Shown here: positions 50,633 to 59,413 of the stretch, piece after piece
Layout: the number at the start of each line of letters is the position of its first letter
Numbering within the stretch: the first letter of the stretch is position 1
Assembly (NCBI RefSeq): GCF_009711135.1
Contig: NZ_WMIC01000008.1
Location: 62,001 to 126,000, forward strand
Length of the DNA stretch: 64,000 nt
Source of the DNA: Flavobacterium sp. LC2016-01
GTDB taxonomy: Bacteria; Bacteroidota; Bacteroidia; Flavobacteriales; Flavobacteriaceae
Reading direction: 5' to 3'
Position numbers and translations under genes: made by a program
Notes under the pieces: generated by a model
What the model was told of the DNA's origin: nothing
Database searches by the model: none
What the model saw: only the letters and a program-made list of their open reading frames with translations

Positions 50633-52441
50633 ATGAGAAAAATTATAATGTTGTGTTTTGTTTTTTTGTTTATTGGAAAAACGTTGGCGCAGGAAGTGCC
50701 GCTTTTATCCAATATAGCATCGCGAAATAATATTAACTTAAACGGAAAATGGCACTATATCGTAGACCCTCTTGAAAATGGCTATTATGATTATCGACTG
50801 ATGCCATTAAAGGACAATGGTTTTTTCGAAAATAAAAAGTTCAATACGACGGAACTTTCAGAATATAATTTTGCAACCTCAGCAACGATGGATATTCCGT
50901 CTGATTGGAATTCAAAGGACCAAAGATTGTTTTTTTATGAAGGAACGGTTTGGTTTCAAAAAGACTTCACTTATAAAAAGACTTCAGAGACAAAAGGAAT
51001 TCTTCATTTTGGAGCAGTAAATTATGATGCAAAAGTGTACGTGAACGGGAAATTAGCCGGAACTCACGTTGGCGGTTATACGCCTTTTAATTTTGATGTA
51101 ACCAATTTATTAGTTGACGGAAATAATTTTGTAGTGGTGAAAGCAGACAACAAACGCCATAAAGACAATGTTCCGACAGTAAATATGGATTGGTGGAATT
51201 ACGGCGGAATTACTAGAGATGTTACTTTGGCACAAGTTCCAAATACTTATGTGGAAGATTATCTGGTTCAATTAGATAAAAAAGAAAAAGGAAAAATTTC
51301 TGGCTGGGTGAAATTGAATAGTGAAACAGCAAATCAGTCGGTTTCGATTTCTATTCCCGAATTAAAAATCAAAAAAGACATTACAACCGATGCTAAAGGA
51401 ATGGCTTATTTTGAAATAAAAGCCAATCCGGTTTTATGGACGCCTGAAAAGCCAAAATTATATGAGGTTGCAATAAGCAAAGCTGATGAAAACATTGCTG
51501 ATAAAATTGGTTTCAGAACTATCGAGACTAAAGGAAAAGAAATTCTTTTAAACGGAAAAAAGGTTTTTTTAAGAGGAATCAGTATTCATGAAGAAGCGCC
51601 ATTTAGATCAGGAAGAGCATGGTCTGAGGAAGATGCGATTACTTTGTTGACTTGGGCAAAAGAAATGGGCTGTAATTATGTTCGTCTGGCCCATTATCCG
51701 CACAACGAAAATATGGTGAAACAAGCGGAAAAAATGGGATTGATGATTTGGTCTGAGGTTCCGGTTTATTGGACCATTTCATGGACTAATCCAGATACAT
51801 ACGCCAATGCCGAACGCCAATTGCATGATATGATTTACAGAGATAAAAACCGCTGCGGTATTGTAATTTGGTCTATTGCAAATGAAACACCACATGGTGA
51901 CGATAGAGACATTTTCCTAAGTAAATTGGCTAAATATGCAAGAACACAAGATAATTCCCGATTGATAAGTATGGCGATGGAAGTAACTAAAAGTCCGAAC
52001 AACGTTAATACGCTGCAAGATAATATGAATGAATATGTTGATATTGTTAGTTTTAACCAATATTTGGGCTGGTACAGAGGAACGAACGAATCTTGCAAAG
52101 ACATGAAATGGGTAATTCCGTATAATAAACCAGTTATTGTAAGCGAATTTGGAGGCGAGGCTTTACAAGGTTTGCACGGCGATAAAAAAGAACGCTGGAA
52201 CGAAGAATATCAGGAAGAATTATACATTCAAAATACGCAGATGTTTAATCGAATTGAAGGTTTAGCCGGAGTTTCGCCTTGGATTTTAGTTGATTTCAGA
52301 TCACCAAGAAGACAATTGCCAAACATTCAGGATTTCTTCAACCGAAAAGGTTTAATTTCTAGCAACGGAATTAAAAAGAAAGCTTTTTATGTGATGAAAG
52401 ATTGGTATGCGCAGAAAGAGAAAGAGTATAAGAATAATTAA
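50633..52441 (+). CDS. GH2 glycoside hydrolase, beta-glucuronidase-like
   Basis: A 602-residue exported enzyme (signal peptide about residues 1-19). Order: sugar-binding jelly roll (about 25-190, WFQKDFTYKK, YDAKVYVNGKLAGTHVGGYTPFNFDVT), immunoglobulin-like strands (about 195-295), TIM barrel (about 300-600). The acid/base Glu is E418 in WSIANETPHG and the nucleophile is E505 in IVSEFGGE. The segment FFNRKGLI near residue 570 aligns with the NxK motif that binds the uronate carboxylate in beta-glucuronidases (N570, K572), so a uronic acid substrate is more likely than galactose. Export suggests the periplasm. Confidence 0.85.
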   Translation: MRKIIMLCFVFLFIGKTLAQEVPLLSNIASRNNINLNGKWHYIVDPLENGYYDYRLMPLKDNGFFENKKFNTTELSEYNFATSATMDIPSDWNSKDQRLFFYEGTVWFQKDFTYKKTSETKGILHFGAVNYDAKVYVNGKLAGTHVGGYTPFNFDVTNLLVDGNNFVVVKADNKRHKDNVPTVNMDWWNYGGITRDVTLAQVPNTYVEDYLVQLDKKEKGKISGWVKLNSETANQSVSISIPELKIKKDITTDAKGMAYFEIKANPVLWTPEKPKLYEVAISKADENIADKIGFRTIETKGKEILLNGKKVFLRGISIHEEAPFRSGRAWSEEDAITLLTWAKEMGCNYVRLAHYPHNENMVKQAEKMGLMIWSEVPVYWTISWTNPDTYANAERQLHDMIYRDKNRCGIVIWSIANETPHGDDRDIFLSKLAKYARTQDNSRLISMAMEVTKSPNNVNTLQDNMNEYVDIVSFNQYLGWYRGTNESCKDMKWVIPYNKPVIVSEFGGEALQGLHGDKKERWNEEYQEELYIQNTQMFNRIEGLAGVSPWILVDFRSPRRQLPNIQDFFNRKGLISSNGIKKKAFYVMKDWYAQKEKEYKNN

Positions 52442-52461
52442 AGGTATTTTAAAATAAAGCG

Positions 52462-52506
52462 GAAAACCTTCAGAATCATTTAGATTTTGAAGGTTTTCTG
52501 TTTTTG
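52462..52506 (+). terminator. Rho-independent terminator after the GH2 gene
   Basis: GAAAACCTTCA pairs with TGAAGGTTTTC, followed by T residues. Confidence 0.8.
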
Positions 52507-52538
52507 CGTATTTTTAACTGAAAAAATATAAAACTTGT

Positions 52539-53168
52539 ATGGAAATAGAAATAGTAGTCAGGCTTCTTTTAGCGGCATTTTGGGGAGCTTTAATTGGTGC
52601 TGAAAGAGAATATAGAGGAAAAGCAGCAGGTCTTCGAACTACAATAATGATTTCTGTAGGAGCCTGTTTTTTTACCTTCATGTCGCAATGGATTGGCGGA
52701 GTTGGAAACCCAGACAGAATTGCTTCAAATATTGTTACTGGCTTAGGTTTTCTATGTGCTGGAGTAATTTTCAGATCAGATAATCATGTTACGGGAATTA
52801 CAACTGCAGCAACAATATGGTCGGTTGCGGCGGTGAGTATGGGAGTAGGAGCGGGTTATTATTTTGCTTCGGCCTGCGCTGCGCTGATGATTCTTTTAAT
52901 TTTAACGCTTCTTACGTTTCTTCAAGATAAGATTGACCTCAGCAATGAACATAAAATCCTTCGTATAACATTTAATCGTAATAATGACGGCTATGAAAGA
53001 TGCAAAGAATTATTTTCAGATTATTCAATAAAATCAAAATTGGTTATCCAACGTCGCAATCTGGATCATATTACTTTAGAATGGCAGGTTCATGCTTCTA
53101 AACATGCGATGGAATCATTGTCTGCAGCACTTTTGAAGGATCCAATTTTTGATGAACTGGTGTTGTAA
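52539..53168 (+). CDS. MgtC/SapB-family membrane protein
   Basis: A 209-residue protein with the MgtC transmembrane core in the first half: LLLAAFWGALIGAEREYRGKAAGLRTTIMISVGACFFTFM (about residues 8-47) and IVTGLGFLCAGVIFR (about 67-81), four helices in all. A soluble C-terminal ACT-like domain covers about 135-209. MgtC-family proteins are tied to magnesium limitation and, in pathogens, to control of ATP synthase; the role here is not known. It stands alone between the GH2 and nucleosidase genes. Confidence 0.9.
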   Translation: MEIEIVVRLLLAAFWGALIGAEREYRGKAAGLRTTIMISVGACFFTFMSQWIGGVGNPDRIASNIVTGLGFLCAGVIFRSDNHVTGITTAATIWSVAAVSMGVGAGYYFASACAALMILLILTLLTFLQDKIDLSNEHKILRITFNRNNDGYERCKELFSDYSIKSKLVIQRRNLDHITLEWQVHASKHAMESLSAALLKDPIFDELVL

Positions 53169-53262
53169 TGTGGCAAGTTTAAAAATCTACAAAAAGAGCC
53201 TTTCATAGAAAAGAGATTACTTATTTTAAACGTATTTTTGCCGACTGAAATTAAAATCACTC

Positions 53263-53847
53263 ATGATAAAAATTAATCAAACGGAGTCATTCGCTTTTGA
53301 AGATATTGTATTCTGTTTTGCTTTAGAATCTGAAGCAGCAGAAGTTTTTAAAGGACATAATGTGGTCTTTACCGGAATAGGGAAAGTAAACGCAGCTTAT
53401 GAATTGACAAAAGCAATTCAAAATAAAAAACCTTCTGTAATAATAAATCTTGGCTCAGCCGGAAGCAGCAGTTTTCAAAAAGGAGAAGTTGTTTGCTGTA
53501 CGCAATTTGTGCAAAGAGATATGGATGTTCGCGGTTTGGGTTTTGCACAATATGAAACACCTTTGTCTAGCTTGCCTACAGTTCTTAAATATGGTCTGCT
53601 TATGGATAATTTGCAGGAAGGAATCTGCGGAACCGGCGATAACTTTGAAATGGAACATTCCTCAGATGCGTACAATGTTGTAGATATGGAAGCCTACGCT
53701 TTAGCCATGATTTCAATGAAAGAAGATATTCCGTTTTTATGTCTTAAATACATTTCTGATGGTGCCGATGACAATGCCGCCGAAGATTGGACTGTTCAGG
53801 TTCATAAAGCAGCAATTGCTTATGGCAAACTTTTAGGATTAATCTAA
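53263..53847 (+). CDS. Nucleosidase, MTA/SAH nucleosidase-like
   Basis: A 194-residue protein of the MtnN/Pfs superfamily. It has FCFALESEAAEVF at the N-terminus (about residues 18-30), VVFTGIGKVNAAYELTKAI (about 35-53), VIINLGSAGSS (about 60-70), VVDMEAYALA (about 145-154, the substrate Met-Glu pair) and LKYISDGADD (about 166-175, catalytic Asp in SDxAD). At 194 residues it is shorter than typical MtnN. It should cleave an adenosine-type nucleoside such as MTA or SAH. It ends at a strong terminator. Confidence 0.85.
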   Translation: MIKINQTESFAFEDIVFCFALESEAAEVFKGHNVVFTGIGKVNAAYELTKAIQNKKPSVIINLGSAGSSSFQKGEVVCCTQFVQRDMDVRGLGFAQYETPLSSLPTVLKYGLLMDNLQEGICGTGDNFEMEHSSDAYNVVDMEAYALAMISMKEDIPFLCLKYISDGADDNAAEDWTVQVHKAAIAYGKLLGLI

Positions 53848-53890
53848 AAACAGAAAACCCTTAACGCGATCGTTAAGGGTTTTCTGTTTT
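53847..53890. terminator. Bidirectional terminator after the nucleosidase gene
   Basis: AAACAGAAAACCCTTAACG (53848-53866) pairs perfectly with its complement ending at 53888, loop CGAT. T and A runs flank both sides, serving the nucleosidase and the convergent DUF4249 gene. Confidence 0.9.
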
Positions 53891-53899
53891 ATAATTTTT

Positions 53900-54712
53900 T
53901 TATTTTACTAAATAATCAACTTGATCTGCTTCGCAAAGTCTAAAATAACCCAAAGCATAATCATCAGCATTGTTTGTGTTTACAATATTTCCTCTAATAT
54001 TTCCCGGCGGTACCGTAAACGGATTTGAGTTTGAAGCATCCAAGATCAACTTCATATAATTGAAGAAATTTTTAGAAACCCCTCGATGCGTAATTTTTAG
54101 AGTATTTCCCGTTTTCATATCTTCATGAGAATATCTTGTACTTATTTCATTTCCATTATACAATTCATCATTAGTGATTTCGTATTCTGGATATATTAAA
54201 AATTCGCTCTGATAATCCGTTATATAATAATTAGCCTGATCTATAGGATCTTTATAATAAAAAGTAACTTCAATAACATCTTTTCCTCCAAAATCAGGAA
54301 CAATATTTTGCTCTATTTTATCGATTGGAGTTGCAGAAGTCAGCTTTTCAGTCGCGACTAAACTTTTGCCTTCTGCTTGAATAAATAATTTATACTCCAT
54401 GTTAATTACTGGAACAAAATTAGTACAGACATAAACTCCCGCTTCGGTTTGATTAAAAGTGAAAACATCGCCATTGCTGTTTTCAACTCGCACAATCGCA
54501 CCAGAAACTTTTGGTGTTGTTCCATTGTAATAAGAAGCCGTCTTGCTGATTTTTATAGTCTGTTGACTGCCGTCGGTTCCTTTTTTCCAGATGATCTCGG
54601 CGTCGATTACTAATCTTGGATCAGCAGTGTCTAAATCAAGATTTACAACATCTTCGCACGAAGTGAAAAATAGCATAAAAAGCAAACTCATTAATGTCAA
54701 TGTTTTGTTCAT
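53900..54712 (-). CDS. DUF4249 family outer-membrane lipoprotein
   Basis: I chose MNKTLTLMSLLFMLFFTSC at 54712 (cysteine at residue 19) for a standard lipoprotein signal; ATG at 54739 is an alternative that adds nine residues. The mature chain opens EDVVNLDLDTADPRLVIDAEI, the DUF4249 hallmark, and continues as a beta-rich fold. DUF4249 lipoproteins pair with TonB-dependent receptors in Bacteroidota and probably sit on the extracellular face. It follows the STN-type receptor gene on the same strand by 31 bases, as the last gene of the sigma/FecR unit. Confidence 0.88.
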   Translation of the reverse strand: MNKTLTLMSLLFMLFFTSCEDVVNLDLDTADPRLVIDAEIIWKKGTDGSQQTIKISKTASYYNGTTPKVSGAIVRVENSNGDVFTFNQTEAGVYVCTNFVPVINMEYKLFIQAEGKSLVATEKLTSATPIDKIEQNIVPDFGGKDVIEVTFYYKDPIDQANYYITDYQSEFLIYPEYEITNDELYNGNEISTRYSHEDMKTGNTLKITHRGVSKNFFNYMKLILDASNSNPFTVPPGNIRGNIVNTNNADDYALGYFRLCEADQVDYLVK

Positions 54713-54743
54713 TATAGTATATTTTTTTATTTTTTTCATAGCA

Positions 54744-57362
54744 TTAAAATTTGAAATTATAAGAAACTCCCGGTACGATTCCGAAGATTGAAAGTCTTCT
54801 GGTTTCATTTGCTCCTGTATCTTCATTAGTTGTAAAACTCATCGATGCCGCATTTTTTCGGTTATAAATATTGTAAATGCTGAATACCCAATAGCTTTGC
54901 CAGCCTTTCTTTTTGTCTGGTTTTGGAGTGTAAGTTGCGGCAACATCTAAATGGTGAAAAAGAGGCAATCTGTTTTCATTTCGCAAAGAATAATTTGGAA
55001 CATGAACACCTCCAAATTCATAATAACCATTCGGATACGTCACCGGCTGACCTGACTGCAATGTGAAATTTCCATTAAAAGACCATTTCGGATTCAATTC
55101 ATAACTTCCCACAAGACTCAAATTATGCAGTTTGTCATACCCTGATAAATACCAGTCGCCATTTGCAATTCCAGGTTCTTCAGGAGTTCTTCCTGGTGTT
55201 TTTTGTTCTGCTCGTGATAAAGTGTATGAAACCCAACCAGTGAATCTTCCCGTATTTTTTCTAAATAATAATTCCATACCGTACGATCTGGCTTTTCCGG
55301 TAAGAATAACCTGTTCGATATTATTGTTGGCCAAAATATCGGCACCGTCAATATAGTCAATACGGTTTTGAACATTTTTATAAAACAATTCTCCTTCAAA
55401 AGAATAATCATTGTCTTTAAAATTTTTGAAATAGCCCATCGCATATTGATCCAAAAGCTGTGGTTTTGTAAACGGTCCGCTTGGTGTCCAGATATTCATT
55501 GGCATTGGCGACTGGGTATTCGATAAAATATGGATATACTGCGCCATTCTGTTATAACTTGCTTTTATCGAAGTATTGTCATTAAAAGCATACGATAATG
55601 CGGCTCTTGGTTCAAAGTTGCCAAAATTACTGATGGTTTTTCCACTTCCATAATATACAGATCCGGTTGGAGTTCCTTCTTGATAAATTTTATACAACGG
55701 ATTAAAAACAACAGCTTGATTGTTTTCGTAAGTGCTGATTTCTTCTGAGCCTAAGCGATAAAACATACTGTAACGAAGTCCGTAACGGAAATTCAGCTTT
55801 TCGGTAATCTGATTTTCAAAATCGATAAATGCCGAAGTTTCAAAAGCATATTTTTTGTCTAATTGTTTGTAATTAAACTGCGAATCAGAACTTGTTGGCT
55901 GAACAACTCCAGGGTTGAAATTATAATACAAACCATCAATTCCGTAATTGATTTTGAATTTTTGTGACAGCTGATAATTCCACACATATTTAAGTCCATA
56001 ACTGCTGATCTTGCTGTCCCATTCAAAATTTTCAGATGAAATTCCTAAATTGAATTTATAATCGCTGTAAAAAGCAGATAAATTGCTGTTCAAACGATCA
56101 GAAAAGGAATGCTTCCAGCTTAAAATTCCCATTGTATTTCCGTATTTGCTCGAAAAACGATCATTGATATCGAATACATCATTTCCAAAATAACCAGAAA
56201 ATGCAATGGTATTATTAGCATTGAAACGATAATTTAATTTCGCATTCAGATCATAAAACATTGCCGAGTTTTTGTTGTCAGCTAGTTTCATAAATACGTG
56301 CGCATACGAAGTTCGTCCCGAAAGTATAAAGGAACCTTTTTCTTTTTTAATTGGACCTTGAACTAAAAGTCGGCTTGAGATAAGTCCAATTCCTCCGTTT
56401 ACTTTATAATTTTCGAAATCTCCAGTTTGCTGCGTAACATCTAAAACAGAAGAAACTCGGCCTCCAAATTTTGATGGAATTCCGCCTTTGTATAAATCCA
56501 GACCATTAATGATATCAGCATTAAAAATGGAGAAAAAACCAAACATATGCGAATCGGCATAAACAGGAGCTCCGTCCAAAAGAATCAAGTTTTGATCTGC
56601 GGCGCCTCCACGGACATTAAATCCTGAAGAAGCTTCTCCAGCATTTGTAACTCCTGGCAAAGTTAAAATCGATTTTAAAGGATCAGGCTCGCCCATTGCA
56701 ACAGGGATTCGCTTAATTTCCTGCATAGAAAGACGGTTGACACTCATTTGAGTATTTTTAATATCAACAGCTTTATTGCCCGTTACAATCACTTCGCCTA
56801 ATTCTTCACTGTCCGATTCTATATTAAAATTGATTGTGGCATCATCAGAAACACTAATTTGTTTTTCCTTATCCTTAAATCCAACATAACTAATGACAAG
56901 AGTATAAGTTCCATTCGGAATTTCGATGCTGTACTTTCCGTTAACATCCGTTACGGTGCCAGTTTGTAATTCTTTAATAAAAATATTGGCACCAATAACG
57001 GGTTGTCTTTCATCATCAAAAATCTGTCCTTTTAGCTTGCTTTTTTTTTTAGCCGATTTCTGAGTTTGAGATTTCTGTTTTACAAAAATATTATTGCCCA
57101 CAATAGAGAATTGTATAGAGGCAATTTTGTTTAATTCTGAAATAAGCTTTTCAATTTCGACTTGTTTAAAAGTGTTTTTTTTAGTGAAATACTTTTGACT
57201 GGTGTCGATTTGATCTGTGAAAGCAAATTTAAAATCGGTTTGGTTTTCAATTTGCTTAAAGAATTCTTTTAAGGTTACATTTTGATCTACAGTTACTGTA
57301 ATCTTTTGGGCTGAGACACATAAGCTGAATAAAAAAAAGCATGCTGAAATTATATGCTTCAT
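54744..57362 (-). CDS. STN-domain TonB-dependent receptor (FecA-type signalling)
   Basis: An 872-residue receptor. After the signal peptide (about residues 1-18) comes an STN secretin/TonB N-terminal signalling domain (about 20-95: TLKEFFKQIENQTDFKFAF, IQFSIVGNNIFVKQ), a carboxypeptidase-regulatory-like domain (about 108-190), then the plug (about 195-320, GGAADQNLILLDGAPVY) and a barrel ending FNFKF. The STN domain means it can pass a ligand signal to FecR, which here is encoded 99 bases upstream. A DUF4249 lipoprotein gene follows. Ligand unknown. It is not a SusC-type protein. Confidence 0.92.
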   Translation of the reverse strand: MKHIISACFFLFSLCVSAQKITVTVDQNVTLKEFFKQIENQTDFKFAFTDQIDTSQKYFTKKNTFKQVEIEKLISELNKIASIQFSIVGNNIFVKQKSQTQKSAKKKSKLKGQIFDDERQPVIGANIFIKELQTGTVTDVNGKYSIEIPNGTYTLVISYVGFKDKEKQISVSDDATINFNIESDSEELGEVIVTGNKAVDIKNTQMSVNRLSMQEIKRIPVAMGEPDPLKSILTLPGVTNAGEASSGFNVRGGAADQNLILLDGAPVYADSHMFGFFSIFNADIINGLDLYKGGIPSKFGGRVSSVLDVTQQTGDFENYKVNGGIGLISSRLLVQGPIKKEKGSFILSGRTSYAHVFMKLADNKNSAMFYDLNAKLNYRFNANNTIAFSGYFGNDVFDINDRFSSKYGNTMGILSWKHSFSDRLNSNLSAFYSDYKFNLGISSENFEWDSKISSYGLKYVWNYQLSQKFKINYGIDGLYYNFNPGVVQPTSSDSQFNYKQLDKKYAFETSAFIDFENQITEKLNFRYGLRYSMFYRLGSEEISTYENNQAVVFNPLYKIYQEGTPTGSVYYGSGKTISNFGNFEPRAALSYAFNDNTSIKASYNRMAQYIHILSNTQSPMPMNIWTPSGPFTKPQLLDQYAMGYFKNFKDNDYSFEGELFYKNVQNRIDYIDGADILANNNIEQVILTGKARSYGMELLFRKNTGRFTGWVSYTLSRAEQKTPGRTPEEPGIANGDWYLSGYDKLHNLSLVGSYELNPKWSFNGNFTLQSGQPVTYPNGYYEFGGVHVPNYSLRNENRLPLFHHLDVAATYTPKPDKKKGWQSYWVFSIYNIYNRKNAASMSFTTNEDTGANETRRLSIFGIVPGVSYNFKF

Positions 57363-57461
57363 GAAATTTTGTATTTTTGAATATTATTAAATGGAATAAC
57401 CTCGTGTTATCCTGAATATGAGAAGGATGTGTAGTTTCGCGGCTTGCATCCTTTTTCTTTT

Positions 57462-58304
57462 CTATTGAAAAGTAATCTGTTTTAAATCTTCATTTATTTC
57501 AAAATTTAGGTTATACATTTCTGATATTAATTGTACAATTGTTTTTAAAACTTCTTTTTTATTGATTCGGATTGTGATTTTTTGGTCTAAATTTTCTTTC
57601 GGAAGAATCACTTTATAACCGTAATTTTCTTCGATATAAGTGCTTAGAACACTCAGTTTTTCATTGTCAAAATCGATAAAGCGGCTAAATTCAGTAACTG
57701 CAGCAGTTTCGTTTCCGTAAGTGAATTTTTCACCAGGTTTTAAAATCCACTTTTGATCGTTGCCTTTTACATTCATTTGAACGCTTCCTTCATAAAGTTC
57801 AACAGTAACTTCTTTTTTGTCTGATTCTTTCACAATAAAAGAAGTTCCTAAAACAGTAGTCGTAGTTTCATTGCAGAAAACCTGAAACGGATGCTTTTTG
57901 TCTTTTGTAACTTTAAAATAAGCCTGGCCAATAATTTCAATTTTTCGGTTTAAAGCGAAATTATTGCCATAAGTGATTTTGGAGTTCGGGCTCAATTCGA
58001 CTTTTGAATCATCTGGCAAGACAACATATTTTATTTTCTGAGTTGTATTTTCAATTACATTTTCAGCCAGAACAACATTTTCTAGTTGAGGTTTAGTGTT
58101 GAAATAAAACCCAGTTCCAATAAGAACAAATAACAAAACTGCCGCTGCGGCATAATAACGCCAAGGTGCAGTTTTCTTTTTCTTAACGGCAAAAGTTTTC
58201 GAATGGAATTTTTCCCAAGAGGCTTCTTTCTCACTTTCTGAATGCGAAGCTGGAGTTTCCTTCCATAATTTTTCAAACTCTTCGTCAAAGTTTTCTTTAT
58301 CCAT
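57462..58304 (-). CDS. FecR-family anti-sigma regulator
   Basis: A 280-residue single-pass protein. The cytoplasmic N-terminus (about residues 1-42) binds the sigma factor, one helix crosses the membrane at about 49-66, and the FecR domain lies outside (about 90-195: IKYVVLPDDSKVELSPNSKITYG, KIEIIGQAYFKVTKDKKHPFQV). A C-terminal DUF4974-like domain (about 210-280: LSVLSTYIEENYGYKVIL) is the receptor-facing part. It transmits the signal from the STN receptor encoded next to it to the ECF sigma factor. Confidence 0.95.
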   Translation of the reverse strand: MDKENFDEEFEKLWKETPASHSESEKEASWEKFHSKTFAVKKKKTAPWRYYAAAAVLLFVLIGTGFYFNTKPQLENVVLAENVIENTTQKIKYVVLPDDSKVELSPNSKITYGNNFALNRKIEIIGQAYFKVTKDKKHPFQVFCNETTTTVLGTSFIVKESDKKEVTVELYEGSVQMNVKGNDQKWILKPGEKFTYGNETAAVTEFSRFIDFDNEKLSVLSTYIEENYGYKVILPKENLDQKITIRINKKEVLKTIVQLISEMYNLNFEINEDLKQITFQ

Positions 58305-58316
58305 GATTTCTTGGTT

Positions 58317-58526
58317 TTAAATGATCTGGCAATGAAATCCCTGTTTGTTAAAAACACCATAAACCATTTCCTTGATGTCTCGGTTGGTTTCAATTCGCAA
58401 AATTTTTTCTCGATTTTTAGAATCAAATTTTATGATACAATCAGAAATAGTGAATTGTAAAAGAGCAACAAGTAAGCTTGCATCTTTTTTAGTTTTTACA
58501 TTGGTTTTATACGCTTCAATATGCAT
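58317..58526 (-). CDS. Second small HMA-like protein lacking cysteines, between sigma and FecR genes
   Basis: A 69-residue protein beginning MHIEAYKTNVKTKKDASLLV. Its predicted beta-alpha-beta-beta-alpha-beta order and the lack of a CxxC make it like a heavy-metal-associated domain without the metal site. It aligns with the protein at 46807-47007 (FKTSV/YKTNV, FDLEDCDNILRI/FDSKNREKILRI, DI, FDC/FHC). It lies within the ECF sigma and FecR unit, with 46 bases to the sigma gene and 12 to fecR. An overlapping longer frame in a different register (58082-58426) looks like a shadow. Confidence 0.72.
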   Translation of the reverse strand: MHIEAYKTNVKTKKDASLLVALLQFTISDCIIKFDSKNREKILRIETNRDIKEMVYGVFNKQGFHCQII

Positions 58527-58572
58527 TTTGAGTTCTCGTTTTTATATATAACAAACGAGAAAGGAAAAGTTC

Positions 58573-59094
58573 CTAATGCTCTGCGATTTTTTTTCGAATA
58601 AATTTACTGGCAAGATAAATATGATTGGCAATGGTCTTTTCAGAAAGATCCGTAATTTCTGCAATCTCTTTATAGCTAAGGTTTTCCAGTTTGTGTAAGG
58701 TAAATATTTTTTGCTGCTGTTCAGGAAGCTGATTTATAAAAGCGTATAATTTTTCTTTCCGTTCTTCAAAAATTCCAGAATCTGTTTCTTCTTCTAAAAG
58801 ATCAACTTCAAAAGTGTCAAGCTGAATTATTTTGCTTTCTCTGTTAATATGATTCAGAATGATGTTTTTGCAAATGGTAAATAACTGTTTGTCAAACAAA
58901 ACATCTTCGTTGAGGAGTTCTCTTTTATTGTAAAGTCTTAAAAAAGTTTCCTGAACAAAATCATCGGGAGTTAAAACAGAAGAATTAAATCGTTTGGCAA
59001 TGCTTATCAGTTTGTCGTAGTAATTGAAATACACCTCTTTGAAGGTGTCTTCATTGCCTTTTTTCAAACTTAAAATAAACTTTTTATTGTCCAT
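58573..59094 (-). CDS. ECF-family RNA polymerase sigma factor (FecI-like)
   Basis: A 173-residue sigma-70 factor with region 2 (about 20-85: YDKLISIAKRFNSSVLTPDDFVQETFLRLYNK, the DDFVQETFLR helix contacting core and -10) and region 4 (about 120-168: LPEQQQKIFTLHKLENLSYKEIAEITDLSEKTIANHIYLASKFIRKKI). It drives genes of an STN-type receptor system; FecR next door is its regulator. It is the first gene of the minus-strand unit, preceded by a 319-base region. Confidence 0.95.
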   Translation of the reverse strand: MDNKKFILSLKKGNEDTFKEVYFNYYDKLISIAKRFNSSVLTPDDFVQETFLRLYNKRELLNEDVLFDKQLFTICKNIILNHINRESKIIQLDTFEVDLLEEETDSGIFEERKEKLYAFINQLPEQQQKIFTLHKLENLSYKEIAEITDLSEKTIANHIYLASKFIRKKIAEH

Positions 59095-59413
59095 AACGAA
59101 AATACCGCGACTAGTTTTAACTAATCTAAACTCAATGAGTTCAATATTATTGCAATTTAGAAAATGACGAATCTAAAATTGTGATTGTAATAAGTTACAA
59201 AGAACCGTAATTTAATTTTAAAGTTTGACGCTGTTATTGAAAAATGTTACAGTAATAGTGATGTTTTCTGTTTTTGGCAATTCTTAGATTCTTTTAAAAT
59301 TCTTATTTCAAAAGTAATTTTCATTTTCAGTACTTAATTTCATAAATCTATCTTACTTTAGACCAAAAAATAAACATTAAAATTCTGACATTTAAAAGCT
59401 CAAAATCTAAAAT
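59095..59413. other. 319-base divergent region between the sigma and DUF2339 genes
   Basis: AT-rich, with no protein-like frame, tRNA or strong hairpin. It should hold the promoters of the sigma operon and of the DUF2339 gene. No TAnnTTTG box was clear. Confidence 0.5.

Noticed and set aside
54744..54826. Longer N-terminus of the DUF4249 protein starting at 54826
   Set aside because: It would overlap the receptor gene and put 38 hydrophilic residues before the lipoprotein signal. Starts at 54739 or 54712 fit better.
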